A DNA stretch of 20,759 nucleotides from CAZGWJ01 sp964529445. Lineage in GTDB: Bacteria > Oederibacteriota > Muellerivitia > Muellerivitales > Muellerivitaceae. The DNA is taken from contig CAZGWJ010000044.1 of NCBI GenBank assembly GCA_964529445.1, positions 1-20,759 on the forward strand. Direction: 5' to 3'. Of the stretch, positions 1 through 7,261 are shown in pieces. Within the stretch, counting starts at the first letter, position 1. The number at the start of each line of letters is the position of its first letter. The notes below the pieces were generated by a model that was not told where the DNA came from, searched no databases, and saw only the letters and a program-made list of their open reading frames with translations. Both the position numbers and the translations under genes were made by a program.

Positions 1-303
1 GGTGTCCGTGGGAAGGGTCGTGAGCGTGGGGGAGAGGGTCGGTGTGGCGGTTTCCGTGGGGGTGCCGGGAGGCAGCGTGGGAGTGTGCGTGGATGTCGGG
101 GACGGGGTGGCCGTGCGGGTTTCGGTGTGGCTCGGGGTTTGCGTGAAGGTGGGCGCGGCGGGGGTGGGGGTGATCGTGAAGGTTGGGGTGGCGGCAGGCC
201 TCGGGGCCAGGGGAGCGACCTGAAGCGTCCGCCGGCAGGAAGAAAACAGGGCTGCCGATAGAAGGACGGCAAGAAATACCAGCATCGAAAATCGTCGGTT
301 CAT
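1..303 (-). CDS. Thr/Pro-rich lipoprotein, N-terminal part (cut by window edge)
   Basis: The visible 101 codons begin with MNRRFSM, a hydrophobic segment and Cys at residue 23 (context LFSSC), which reads as a lipoprotein signal peptide although the -3 position is not ideal. After Cys comes VAPLAPRPAATPTF and then a low-complexity Thr/Pro/Ser linker that continues to the edge; any folded domain lies outside the window. The sequence after Cys closely resembles that of the Kelch lipoprotein starting at 3139 (VAPVAPRPPATF), so the two are paralogues in their export and linker part. The start at 303 is supported by a -10 box exactly 6 nt upstream (see promoter entry); no Shine-Dalgarno is near it. 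Function unknown beyond surface or periplasmic display. Confidence 0.8.
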   Translation of the reverse strand, partial: MNRRFSMLVFLAVLLSAALFSSCRRTLQVAPLAPRPAATPTFTITPTPAAPTFTQTPSHTETRTATPSPTSTHTPTLPPGTPTETATPTLSPTLTTLPTDT

Positions 304-309
304 GGCGAA

Positions 310-318
310 ATTATACCA
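310..318 (-). promoter_or_regulatory. Extended -10 promoter, predicted leaderless start
   Basis: On the minus strand the sequence reads TGGTATAATTTCGCCATG: an extended -10 (TGn + TATAAT), 6 nt, then the ATG of the lipoprotein gene at 303. With normal spacing, transcription would start at the A of the ATG. I see no convincing -35 hexamer, which fits an extended -10 promoter. Confidence 0.6.
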
Positions 319-333
319 CCCTCCCTGGATCCC

Positions 334-1032
334 TCAGGGTGCGTCGATCGTGAGCCGGTAAGGCCCCCCGGGTCCGTCGGCTCCCGCCACCCAGAGGATG
401 AATGTGGTTCCCGCGGGCAGGCCGGTGTAGGCGTAGGTTTCCACAGGGCCGGTCCCGTTACTCCAGGCCAGAAGCGTCGAGCAGGAGTTGTCGTAGACGA
501 AATAGTCGAAATTGCGCCCGTCCGAACCCGTCGAGAAGCAATCGAGCGTGACCCGCCAGGTTCCCGCCGTTCCCGTGGTGAAGCGGTAAAGGTCGTAGTC
601 CGAGCCCGCGTAGGAGGGCGCTCCTCCGGCGGTCAAGGCCAGGACCCCCGTGAGGACAAGGTCCGTATTGAGCGTGCCAAGGACTTGGGGACTGCCGCAG
701 TAATCGTTGACTCCCGTCACGGTGGTCGGCTCGTCCTCGGCCGCGAAGACCGGCAGGGAGGCTGTCGCGGTGCAGACGACGCCGGGGATGAAGGTTAGCG
801 TTGGCGAAGGAGTGGAGGTCGGGGTTTCGGTGGGCGCACCTGTGTCGGTCGGGGTGGGACTCGGCGTGATGGTCGGGGAAAGGGTCATTGTGCCGGTGGC
901 GGTCGGGGTCCAGGCGATCGGAAGGGATTGCGTGGTGGGGATATCCCGAATCTTCCGACAGGCGGAGAGGAAGGCCGCTGTTGCGAGGCAGATCACGAGG
1001 ACGATGAAAAGGGCGCGGCGGGTGGTGGACAT
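334..1032 (-). CDS. Lipoprotein with Thr/Pro linker and PPC-like beta-sandwich domain
   Basis: 232 aa from the ATG at 1032 (a GTG directly before it at 1035 is an alternative start). Residues 7-24 are hydrophobic and end in LSAC with Cys25, a standard lipobox. Residues about 40-82 are a Thr/Pro/Ser linker of the same style as in both neighbours. The remainder (about 98-232) resembles bacterial pre-peptidase C-terminal (PPC) domains: it has YDLYRFTTGTAGTWRVTLD, an FDYFVYD strand, and a terminal YTGLPAGTTFILWVAGAD followed by PYRLTI. It starts 19 bp after the stop of the Kelch lipoprotein gene, so the two are probably cotranscribed. No catalytic motif is visible; a binding or display role is likely. 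The domain call is by pattern, not by profile search. Confidence 0.8.
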   Translation of the reverse strand: MSTTRRALFIVLVICLATAAFLSACRKIRDIPTTQSLPIAWTPTATGTMTLSPTITPSPTPTDTGAPTETPTSTPSPTLTFIPGVVCTATASLPVFAAEDEPTTVTGVNDYCGSPQVLGTLNTDLVLTGVLALTAGGAPSYAGSDYDLYRFTTGTAGTWRVTLDCFSTGSDGRNFDYFVYDNSCSTLLAWSNGTGPVETYAYTGLPAGTTFILWVAGADGPGGPYRLTIDAP

Positions 1033-1051
1033 CACGGTTCCCGGAAGGGGA

Positions 1052-3139
1052 TCAGGGCAGCTGCCAGACGTCGTTCGTGCAGTTGGGATCGGCGTCCCAT
1101 CCCGCGAGGGTGAAAAGATGGCCGTTGAAGACGGCCGAGGAATGTCCGGCGCGGGGCGAGAAGCCGGTCCCGTTGTTCATGAGGGTCCAGGTCTCCCCGT
1201 CGGAGGAGGCCCAGGTGTCGTTCAGGAAGCCGAGGGTGCCATTGTAGCCGCCCACGATCCACAATTTCGGCCCCGAGCCGTCGTCGAAGACCTCCAGGGT
1301 ATGGCCAATGCGTCCGGGGAAGGCCGCTCCGTTCGTGACCATGGTCCAGGCGACGCCGTCCGCACTCGACCAGACGTCGTTCATGTAGCCGTAGCCGTCG
1401 AAACCGCCGGTCATCCAGAGAAGACCGTTGTAGGAGACACAACGCGTGAAATAGCGGGGGCTGAAGGAGGTGGAGGCCGATACCTGGGTCCAGGTGGCGC
1501 CGTCGGGGGAGGACCAGACGTCATTGGCGCCGGCCGTACCGTTCCAGCCGCCGACGACCCACAGTTTGGCGGGTTCGGGGCCCGCCCCGTCCTCGTCGTG
1601 GACCGCCGAACCGAAGGAGGCGCGTGGCGTGAAGGGCGACAGGACAGTGACCTCGTTCCAGGTCGCGCCGTCGGTCGAGGTCCAGACGTCCGAGAGAAGC
1701 GTGGCCGTTGGGCTCGTGGACCAGCCGCCGAATATCCAGAGGCGGGATCCGGCGCCGTCGTCGTGGACCTGCATGCCGAAGTCCTGCCGCGAAGGGAAGG
1801 CGGCCGAGGCCGTGACCTGGGTCCAGGTGGCGCCGTCGGCGGAGGAGAAGACGTCATTCAGCGTGTCCCCAGTGCAGACCCCGCCGGCCAGCCAGAGGGA
1901 ACCGCCGAAGGAGACGCTGGACTGCTTGTTGCGGGTGCTGAAGGATGCCGCGTCGGTGAGTTCGGTCCAGGGTTGGACGGCCGTGGGGGTCTCCGTGGGA
2001 GTGTCGGTCGGGGTGCCCGTCACGGTGGGCGTATTCGTGGGGAGGGAGGAGTCGCGGCAATAGTCGGCGTAGATGATGAGTCGGTAGGAGGTGTCCATGG
2101 TCCCCGTGGGGTAGGAAGCCGGGAAGTTCGAGAAGGGGAAGACGGCCCAATAAGCGCTCGCGGTCGCGTCAATGACGATGTTGGTGGCTCCCTCGACCTG
2201 GGCCGCCAGCCAGTAGGTGTCGGGTGACAGGACGACGGAGGGAACAAAGATCGGGTTCCAGCCCTCCAGGGCGGGTTGCGCGGTCGAGGCCGTGATGAGC
2301 GTGCCCGGCGCTCCCGCGTTGTTGGAGTACAAGGCCACCGCCACGTTGCCGCTGGCGTTCTGCAGGAGGATATTGATCCGGAAGACCGTGGCCGGTTCGC
2401 TCAAGGCCGCGGGGCTAGCGTCGATGTAGCCACCATCGGCCATGATGTAGGCCCCGGGCCCGAGGTTGCCGAAGGTGTAGGTGGCCGCGCAGGGGGGACC
2501 CGTGGTGCCGGTCTCCGTGGCGGTGTGGGTGGCCGTGAAGGTGGAGGTTTCATTGGTTCCGGTCGGGGTGAAGGTGTGCGTCGCCCCGGCGGGGAGGGTC
2601 TCCGTGACGGTGGCCGTGAAAGTGGGACTGGAGGTGCGCGTGAAGGTCCGAGTGAAACTCGGTGTCGGGGTTGGGGTCGAGGAGTGGGTGGCGGGCGGGG
2701 GCGTACCGGTGAAGGTCGAGGTGTGGGTCGGCACCACGACCGTCCACGAGTTCGTGGGAGAGGGGCTGGAGGTGCGCGTGAAGCTTTGAGTGGGAGTGAA
2801 GGTCCTCGTGAAGGTTTGGGTTGTCGTGGACGTGGTGAAGGTCGAGGTGTGGGTCGGCACCATGGCCGTCCACGAGTTCGTGGGAGAGGGGCTGGAGGTG
2901 CGCGTGAAGCTTTGAGTGGGAGTGACGGTCCCCGTGAACGTGCGGGTCGTCGTGAAAGTGGAGCTGAACAACAGGGTGGCGGTCGACGTGGCCGTCGGGG
3001 GAAGGGTGGAGGTGAAGGTGGCCGGCGGTCTCGGGGCCACGGGAGCCACGCTGTAATGCTTGGTGCAGGACATCATCCCCGCAAGGAGGAGGCACCCCAG
3101 GACCATCGATAACACCGTTGAGGATAAGCGACGCGACAT
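1052..3139 (-). CDS. Kelch-propeller lipoprotein with Thr/Pro-rich stalk
   Basis: 695 aa, starting at MSRRLSS. Residues 1-24 form a signal segment ending in MMS before Cys25, probably a lipoprotein. A Thr/Ser/Pro stalk follows (about 33-215) and includes a 42-residue tandem repeat. Next is a beta-rich domain (about 217-358) with the phrase ALYSNNAGAPGTLI, resembling carbohydrate-binding or jelly-roll modules. A second short Pro/Thr linker (about 361-385) leads to a C-terminal Kelch-type beta-propeller (about 386-695). Six blades can be counted by the recurring NDVWSSxDGxxW motif and by LW..GG; the final NDVW lacks the following strand, which the first WTEL segment can supply as ring closure. 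The longer in-frame ORF reaching 3505 runs over the methyltransferase gene and is not used; the start is fixed by the signal peptide and a -10 box 6 nt upstream. Likely surface-exposed, binding or adhesive. Ligand unknown. Confidence 0.85.
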   Translation of the reverse strand: MSRRLSSTVLSMVLGCLLLAGMMSCTKHYSVAPVAPRPPATFTSTLPPTATSTATLLFSSTFTTTRTFTGTVTPTQSFTRTSSPSPTNSWTAMVPTHTSTFTTSTTTQTFTRTFTPTQSFTRTSSPSPTNSWTVVVPTHTSTFTGTPPPATHSSTPTPTPSFTRTFTRTSSPTFTATVTETLPAGATHTFTPTGTNETSTFTATHTATETGTTGPPCAATYTFGNLGPGAYIMADGGYIDASPAALSEPATVFRINILLQNASGNVAVALYSNNAGAPGTLITASTAQPALEGWNPIFVPSVVLSPDTYWLAAQVEGATNIVIDATASAYWAVFPFSNFPASYPTGTMDTSYRLIIYADYCRDSSLPTNTPTVTGTPTDTPTETPTAVQPWTELTDAASFSTRNKQSSVSFGGSLWLAGGVCTGDTLNDVFSSADGATWTQVTASAAFPSRQDFGMQVHDDGAGSRLWIFGGWSTSPTATLLSDVWTSTDGATWNEVTVLSPFTPRASFGSAVHDEDGAGPEPAKLWVVGGWNGTAGANDVWSSPDGATWTQVSASTSFSPRYFTRCVSYNGLLWMTGGFDGYGYMNDVWSSADGVAWTMVTNGAAFPGRIGHTLEVFDDGSGPKLWIVGGYNGTLGFLNDTWASSDGETWTLMNNGTGFSPRAGHSSAVFNGHLFTLAGWDADPNCTNDVWQLP
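2710..2961 (-). repeat. 126-bp tandem duplication within the lipoprotein stalk
   Basis: Two adjacent copies with period 126 bp (2710-2835 and 2836-2961). The first 90 bp differ at only two positions by my reading; the remainder diverges. It encodes 42-residue units containing FTPTQSFTRTSSPSPTNSWT (first residue varies). The frame is kept, so copy number would change stalk length only. Confidence 0.85.
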
Positions 3140-3145
3140 GGAGAA

Positions 3146-3154
3146 AGTATACCA
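3146..3154 (-). promoter_or_regulatory. Extended -10 promoter, predicted leaderless start
   Basis: Minus strand reads TGGTATACTTTCTCCATG: extended -10 (TGn + TATACT), 6 nt, then the ATG of the Kelch lipoprotein gene. It lies in the 35-bp gap after the methyltransferase stop. No Shine-Dalgarno is close to this ATG. Confidence 0.6.
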
Positions 3155-3174
3155 TCCCGCACGGTGATGGGAAG

Positions 3175-3915
3175 TCACTTTTGGGGCGGTTTTTCGGCCA
3201 GAAGAATGACGGAAACGCCGAAGGGCAGGTTGCCGAACCTCAGGATCAGGTTTTCCAGGTCCAGCATCCAGACGAGGAGCTGGTTCAACCAGGGGGGGAG
3301 GGGCACGACGGAGGCCATGATCTTGCGGTCGCTCTTGAAGAGGTTCCGGAAATGCAGGAGGAGCACGAGGGGAAAGAGCAGGAAGGTGATGCAGTAGGAC
3401 TTCCGGACGGTCCGGAGTCCCGCCTCGCCCACCTTCATCGCCAACTCGCCCAGCGTGTAGCGGCGCTGGTGGTGGCAGACCTCGTCGTGCTCCGAGAAGA
3501 GCCATTGGTAGGCGGGGACCGTGATCAGGACCTTTCCGCCGGGCTTGAGGATGCGGTGGATCTCGCGGAGCGCCTTCCGGTCGTCCTTGACGTGCTCGAG
3601 GATGTCCAATGCGAACGCCGCGTCGATGGAGGAGGCCCTGAACTTGAGGCGTTCCATGTTCGAACGGGTGACCTTGAGCCCCCGCTTGCGGCAGTAGGAG
3701 AGGGCCAGGGGGCTGTCATCGACGGCCAGGACCTCGCCGAACTTCTGCAGCCAGCGCGTCGTGGCCCCGGTGCCGGCGCCCAGGTCCAGCATACGGTCGC
3801 CGGGCTTCGGGCGGATGTAGCGGCGCGTGAAGGAGTCCACGATGTGGAAACGCCCGATGTTCCACCAGTAGGTGGACTCGATCTGGTAGTTGCGCTCGAA
3901 CTCGGCCCGATCCAT
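3175..3915 (-). CDS. Class I SAM-dependent methyltransferase
   Basis: 246 aa. The SAM-binding motif I is MLDLGAGTG at residues 42-50, an acidic loop follows at VDD (65-67), and the post-motif region is FALDILEHV (101-109) with ILKPGGKVLITVP at 122-134, all typical of the Methyltransf_11 group. A hydrophobic stretch around 173-188 (FLLFPLVLLLHF) could bind the membrane. The start at 3915 follows the yfhO stop by 5 nt, with AAGG about 8 nt upstream. Its place in a row with YfhO, glycosyltransferase and flippase-like genes suggests a glycan or lipid-linked sugar substrate; this is inferred from context only. Confidence 0.87.
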   Translation of the reverse strand: MDRAEFERNYQIESTYWWNIGRFHIVDSFTRRYIRPKPGDRMLDLGAGTGATTRWLQKFGEVLAVDDSPLALSYCRKRGLKVTRSNMERLKFRASSIDAAFALDILEHVKDDRKALREIHRILKPGGKVLITVPAYQWLFSEHDEVCHHQRRYTLGELAMKVGEAGLRTVRKSYCITFLLFPLVLLLHFRNLFKSDRKIMASVVPLPPWLNQLLVWMLDLENLILRFGNLPFGVSVILLAEKPPQK

Positions 3916-3920
3916 TCAGT

Positions 3921-6374
3921 TCACCTTCCTTCCCGTCGACGACGGGAAGGCGGCATTGTAGGGGTATTCGGACCCCTACTCAAGGAATAGCGTCCGATGG
4001 CGAGAAAAGCAAGAAAGGCCGATCCGAGGAGGGCCAGGAAGAAACCGAACCGGAGGCCCCCGGGGCGCCAGGTCATTTCGACGCGGCAGGGACCTGCAGG
4101 AAGAGGCACGCCCAACAGGACCCCATCGCAGCGCAGGGTCGGGACGGGCTGTCCGTTCACGATCGCCTTCCAGGCAGGCAGGAACGATTTCTGGAGGATG
4201 AGGAACGAACGTCCCGGGCTGCCGGTTTCCACGATGACCTGTGTGTCCGACCACTCCTTCACGACCGGAAGTGGACCGAGGGGATCCAGGATGCCGGGCA
4301 ACGATTCCCGCGGCGTCCCGGGTTCCACGAAAGTGCCGAGGCCGACCCGGAAAAACGGATCCTCGATGAGATCCAGCAGGTCGGGCCACTTCGCCTCGAA
4401 GACCCCCTTGACCAGGACGGCCCTCGGGCGCGCGCCTTCCAGGCGAACGGAGTAGGGGAACTTCCGGCTGGCGGCTCCGAAGGGGGCCTTCTCCGGGATG
4501 GGGACGTCGGAAACGCAAAGGTCCACTCCCAACGCGCGCAGCAGGTTCGGGTGGTCGAGGAACCCGAAGGGCTTCCTTTCCCTGTACACCCACGAGAACC
4601 ATCCCAGCCGTTTCGAGATCTCCCCGTATCGGGGGAGGGACGCTCCCAATACGACGTCGAGAGTTCGCCGGTCCAGGGGCAGGTTGCTGTCGGGATAGGC
4701 CATCGCACGGGCCGTGTCCAGGGAAGGGCGCGTCGTGCCGGAGACATGGGAAAGGAGGAGCCCCTCCGACGGAGGGACCCTGCATCCGGGCAGGGTCCTC
4801 ATGTCCTTCCAGGAGTCCCCGGCCCGCGTCCGGAACGCCCAGAGGTCGAACAGGACGAGGAGGAGAAGAAGAACCTGTCGACCCGGGCGCTCCCTGGGAC
4901 TTTTCCACACGAAGGCGAGGGTCGCGGCCAGCAGGAGGAGCGGCAGGAACACCGCCGGGTTCGCGGGATCGGCGTTGAGGGAGAGGGCCGTCATCTTGGC
5001 CGGCAGGCGCTCCAGCAGGTGCGAAAGGCCTGCTTGGTGGGGATGGGTCGGGTCCGCAAGGATCCAGCGCTCGGCCAGGCCCATCGCGAGGCCCTCCAGG
5101 CGGTGGCGCAGTGGGCCCGTCAGGAGGGCGACGGCGCCCACGATGGCGAGGGCGAGCCCCCAAAGACCCGTCCCCAGGCGCCGGATGGATGTCTCCCGAC
5201 CCGTGGACCAGCGGTCCCATCCGAGGGCGGCCGCGAGCCCCAGGATCCAGGCGGCCGGGAAGCCCCATCGGGCCGGGTCGCGGAAGGCTCCCGCGACGGG
5301 GAGATGAAGCGAGGCCTTGTAGAGGAGCGAGAACTTCCCCATCGAGAGATAAAGGAAGAGGAACGTAGCGGCGAGGAGGACCCATCGGCCCTTTCCCCGG
5401 TGGGTCAAGAAGAGCAGGGCGAAGAGGAGCCCTGCGACCGATAGGAAGAAGTGCATCTCCTGGAACTGGTACTGCCACCAGTAACTGGAGGTCCCGTCCA
5501 TGGCCGTGTGACCGAAGAAGAACGGGAAAAGGAGGGTGACGAGGTTCAGGGGCGTCCAGGAATGATAGTAGAGGTCCGAGACGCTCCATGCGAGATCGGG
5601 CCGGTCGAAGAAGAGGGATTCCGCGGCATGGAGAACGAAGGGTGCCGAGAAGAGGGCCGCGAAGAGGAGGGTGATCCCAAAGTGGCGGGTCTTTTCGGCC
5701 GTTGTCCCGGGAAGGAGGCCGTAGAGGACGAAGGGGATGAAGCAGAGAATCATCCACGCCATCTGGGGGTGGCCCGAGACAAGGGCCAAACCGAGGAACA
5801 GGCCGGCCCCGGCGGACCTGAAGGCGCCGCCGTGCCGCGTTGCGCGCGCGAGGGCGAGCAGGATCCAGGGCAGGAAGGCGCCGGCGGCGAGAAGGTTGAC
5901 GTGGTAGGGGTGCGTCATGTTCTTCCCGTGGTAGGTCCACAACAACGCGAGAAGGACGGAGGCGCTCCGTGAGAGGGAGAGTTCCCTCCCCAGGAGGAAG
6001 GAACCGATGAGGAGCGAGGCGAAGGGAAGAAGGCCGAGGGCCTGGTAGGCCGCAAGGGGCGAGGGCGCGAGGAGATGGGCCGCCCAAACGGCGGGGGATA
6101 GCAGGCCCAGAACCGAGGTCCCGGCCATCGGGGTGCCGTGACCCGCGAGGTCCGACATCAGCGGGAGGCGCCCGGCTTTCAGGGATGCGTGAGCCCACTC
6201 GTGCACGGGATAGAAGATGTTGGCCGTGTCCATCGAGAGGACAAGGCGGGTCCCGAGGGTCAGGAAGGTCTCGGGGAAGAAAAGGGTAAGGGTGAGCAGG
6301 AGTCCGGCCGCCGCGAGGAGGTCCGGGTGCGGGTGCTTGCGGGGGGGGGGCGCGTCAGCCCTTCCGAAGGTCAT
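3921..6374 (-). CDS. YfhO-family polytopic membrane protein
   Basis: 817 aa, with many hydrophobic helices over about residues 18-470 followed by a largely soluble C-terminal region and a last helix near 785-805. The N-terminal layout (first helix, a luminal loop with MDTANIFYPVHEW, then LKAGRLPLMSDL) and the terminal phrase LPAWKAIVNGQPVPTLRCDG followed by VPLPAGPCRVEMTW are typical of YfhO proteins. Firmicute YfhO is implicated in adding sugars to lipoteichoic acid from undecaprenyl carriers, so a GT-C-like transfer of sugars outside the cytoplasmic membrane is the likely role here. The start overlaps the end of the dapF-like gene by 20 bp, with GGGAG about 10 nt upstream. Codons about 9-12 contain a run of 10 C. 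The Arg-rich tail (RRRREGR) is encoded by a perfect DNA hairpin. The family call is firm; substrate unknown. Confidence 0.82.
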   Translation of the reverse strand: MTFGRADAPPPRKHPHPDLLAAAGLLLTLTLFFPETFLTLGTRLVLSMDTANIFYPVHEWAHASLKAGRLPLMSDLAGHGTPMAGTSVLGLLSPAVWAAHLLAPSPLAAYQALGLLPFASLLIGSFLLGRELSLSRSASVLLALLWTYHGKNMTHPYHVNLLAAGAFLPWILLALARATRHGGAFRSAGAGLFLGLALVSGHPQMAWMILCFIPFVLYGLLPGTTAEKTRHFGITLLFAALFSAPFVLHAAESLFFDRPDLAWSVSDLYYHSWTPLNLVTLLFPFFFGHTAMDGTSSYWWQYQFQEMHFFLSVAGLLFALLFLTHRGKGRWVLLAATFLFLYLSMGKFSLLYKASLHLPVAGAFRDPARWGFPAAWILGLAAALGWDRWSTGRETSIRRLGTGLWGLALAIVGAVALLTGPLRHRLEGLAMGLAERWILADPTHPHQAGLSHLLERLPAKMTALSLNADPANPAVFLPLLLLAATLAFVWKSPRERPGRQVLLLLLVLFDLWAFRTRAGDSWKDMRTLPGCRVPPSEGLLLSHVSGTTRPSLDTARAMAYPDSNLPLDRRTLDVVLGASLPRYGEISKRLGWFSWVYRERKPFGFLDHPNLLRALGVDLCVSDVPIPEKAPFGAASRKFPYSVRLEGARPRAVLVKGVFEAKWPDLLDLIEDPFFRVGLGTFVEPGTPRESLPGILDPLGPLPVVKEWSDTQVIVETGSPGRSFLILQKSFLPAWKAIVNGQPVPTLRCDGVLLGVPLPAGPCRVEMTWRPGGLRFGFFLALLGSAFLAFLAIGRYSLSRGPNTPTMPPSRRRREGR
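3928..3950 (-). promoter_or_regulatory. Perfect 10-bp stem, 3-nt loop, at the yfhO/methyltransferase junction
   Basis: CCTTCCCGTC pairs with GACGGGAAGG around a 3-nt loop. It lies in the last codons of yfhO and ends directly before the AAGG that serves as ribosome-binding site for the methyltransferase at 3915. No T tract follows, so it does not look like an intrinsic terminator. It could affect mRNA decay or translational coupling. Confidence 0.5.
3958..3979 (-). repeat. Second inverted repeat in the yfhO 3' end
   Basis: GTAGGGGT and ACCCCTAC form an 8-bp stem with a 6-nt loop (ATTCGG). It lies 8 bp from the 10-bp hairpin and also inside the yfhO tail codons. Confidence 0.5.
6341..6350 (-). 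repeat. Homopolymer of 10 C in the yfhO 5' coding region
   Basis: The plus strand shows 10 G at 6341-6350, read as 10 C on the coding strand, encoding the Pro residues of ADAPPPRKHPH about 9-12 codons after the start and before the first membrane helix. The dapF-like stop (6355-6357) lies outside the tract, so only yfhO would be frameshifted by slippage. Confidence 0.8.
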
Positions 6375-7245
6375 TCAGCAGGTCTCCCGCGAAGGTGCCG
6401 AGACAGATCTCCGAGACGGGTCCGCGCATCCGGATGGCCCAATCGCTCCCCACGAGGATCCCGAGGGACCCTCCCGGCATGGCCACGGTCAGGTCGCGGT
6501 CGGTGCGTCCCGTGCGCACGCAGGCGGCCGCCACGGCGCAGGAGGAGGACCCGGAGGCCAATGTCCAACCGGCCCCGCGCTCCCAGATCTGGATGGCGAC
6601 CTCCCGGCGGCTCTTCACCCGCGCGAACTGCACGTTACTGCGGTTGGGGAACCGAGGGTGATTCTCGAGCCGCGCGCCCAGGCGGCAGGTCTCCTGCTCG
6701 TTCAGGGAGTCCGTGAAGACCACGCAATGGGGGTTGCCGACCGAGACGCAGGTGACGACCAGGGGGCGGGGAGCGCCCTGGACCTCGATGGCTTTCTCCA
6801 CCACCTCGCCGACAAACCCCTTCACGGGGATGACGGCCGCATCGAAGGAGGCCCGGCCCATGTCCACGGTGACCTCGGGGACCCGCCGCCCCTTTCCGTG
6901 AAGGGTGGCCGTCACGCGCCCGCCCGCGGTCTCGACGTCGAAGCACCTCCGGCCCACGTAACCGTGCTCGAAGAGGAACTTGCAGAATATCCGGAGGCCG
7001 TTGCCGCTCTTCTCGGCCTCGCTTCCATCGGGGTTGAAGATGCGTAGTCGCGCGGCGGATCCGCGGGTGGTGGGCTTCTCAAGCACAAGGATGCCGTCGG
7101 AGCCGGCACCGCGATGGCGGTCGCAGACGCGCACGATGTTGCCCCGGGTCAGTCGGAAAGAGAGGCGGCGGGGATCCACCACCAGGTAGTCATTACCCAG
7201 GCCGTCCGAGCGGACGAACTGGTCTTTGCCCAATCGGCGTCCCAT
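6355..7245 (-). CDS. dapF: Diaminopimelate epimerase (DapF) homologue lacking both catalytic Cys
   Basis: 296 aa, the normal DapF length. Family landmarks are present: GLGNDYLVVD (15-24), CDRHRGAGSDGIL (41-53), NPDGSEAEKSGNG (71-83), SVGNPHCVVF (168-177), NVQFARV (204-210) and ERGAGWTLASGSSSC (222-236). In classical DapF the two acid/base cysteines lie in CGNG and ACGTG; here both positions are Ser (Ser80, Ser231), with codons AGC and TCC. Classical DapF interconverts LL- and meso-diaminopimelate for lysine and peptidoglycan. Whether this protein does so, or acts on another substrate, is open. The start at 7245 is chosen because GAGGAGG lies 6 nt upstream and the alignment begins there; the frame stays open to 7416 inside the FkbM gene, but that extension matches nothing. 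It follows the FkbM gene by 16 bp and overlaps yfhO by 20 bp, within a glycan-type cluster and away from any visible lysine gene. Confidence 0.85.
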   Translation of the reverse strand: MGRRLGKDQFVRSDGLGNDYLVVDPRRLSFRLTRGNIVRVCDRHRGAGSDGILVLEKPTTRGSAARLRIFNPDGSEAEKSGNGLRIFCKFLFEHGYVGRRCFDVETAGGRVTATLHGKGRRVPEVTVDMGRASFDAAVIPVKGFVGEVVEKAIEVQGAPRPLVVTCVSVGNPHCVVFTDSLNEQETCRLGARLENHPRFPNRSNVQFARVKSRREVAIQIWERGAGWTLASGSSSCAVAAACVRTGRTDRDLTVAMPGGSLGILVGSDWAIRMRGPVSEICLGTFAGDLLNDLRKG

Positions 7246-7261
7246 CCGGCTCCTCCTCGTC

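Noticed and set aside
707..2227. Long plus-strand ORF (506 codons) and a similar short one at 2-223 rich in Val/Gly/Ser
   Set aside because: They are complements of the Thr/Pro-rich lipoprotein genes; repeats such as VSVGV are the antisense reading of Thr/Pro codons. The minus-strand proteins have signal peptides, domains and promoters.
2500..3000. Possible CRISPR-like direct repeats
   Set aside because: The repeats are adjacent, in frame and code for a Thr/Pro stalk; no unique spacers of constant length and no cas genes.
3924..3950. Hairpin considered as an intrinsic terminator for yfhO
   Set aside because: No T tract follows on the minus strand, and the next gene starts only 13 nt after the stem, so termination there is not supported.
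3976..6198. 740-codon minus-strand ORF in another frame of the first yfhO
   Set aside because: Arg/Pro/Gly-rich, no motif; the overlapping frame encodes a clear YfhO protein.
6976..7013. Selenocysteine or sequencing error in the DapF-like active site
   Set aside because: The catalytic positions are AGC and TCC Ser codons, not TGA, and the reading frame is undisturbed on both sides; two independent errors at exactly these positions are unlikely.
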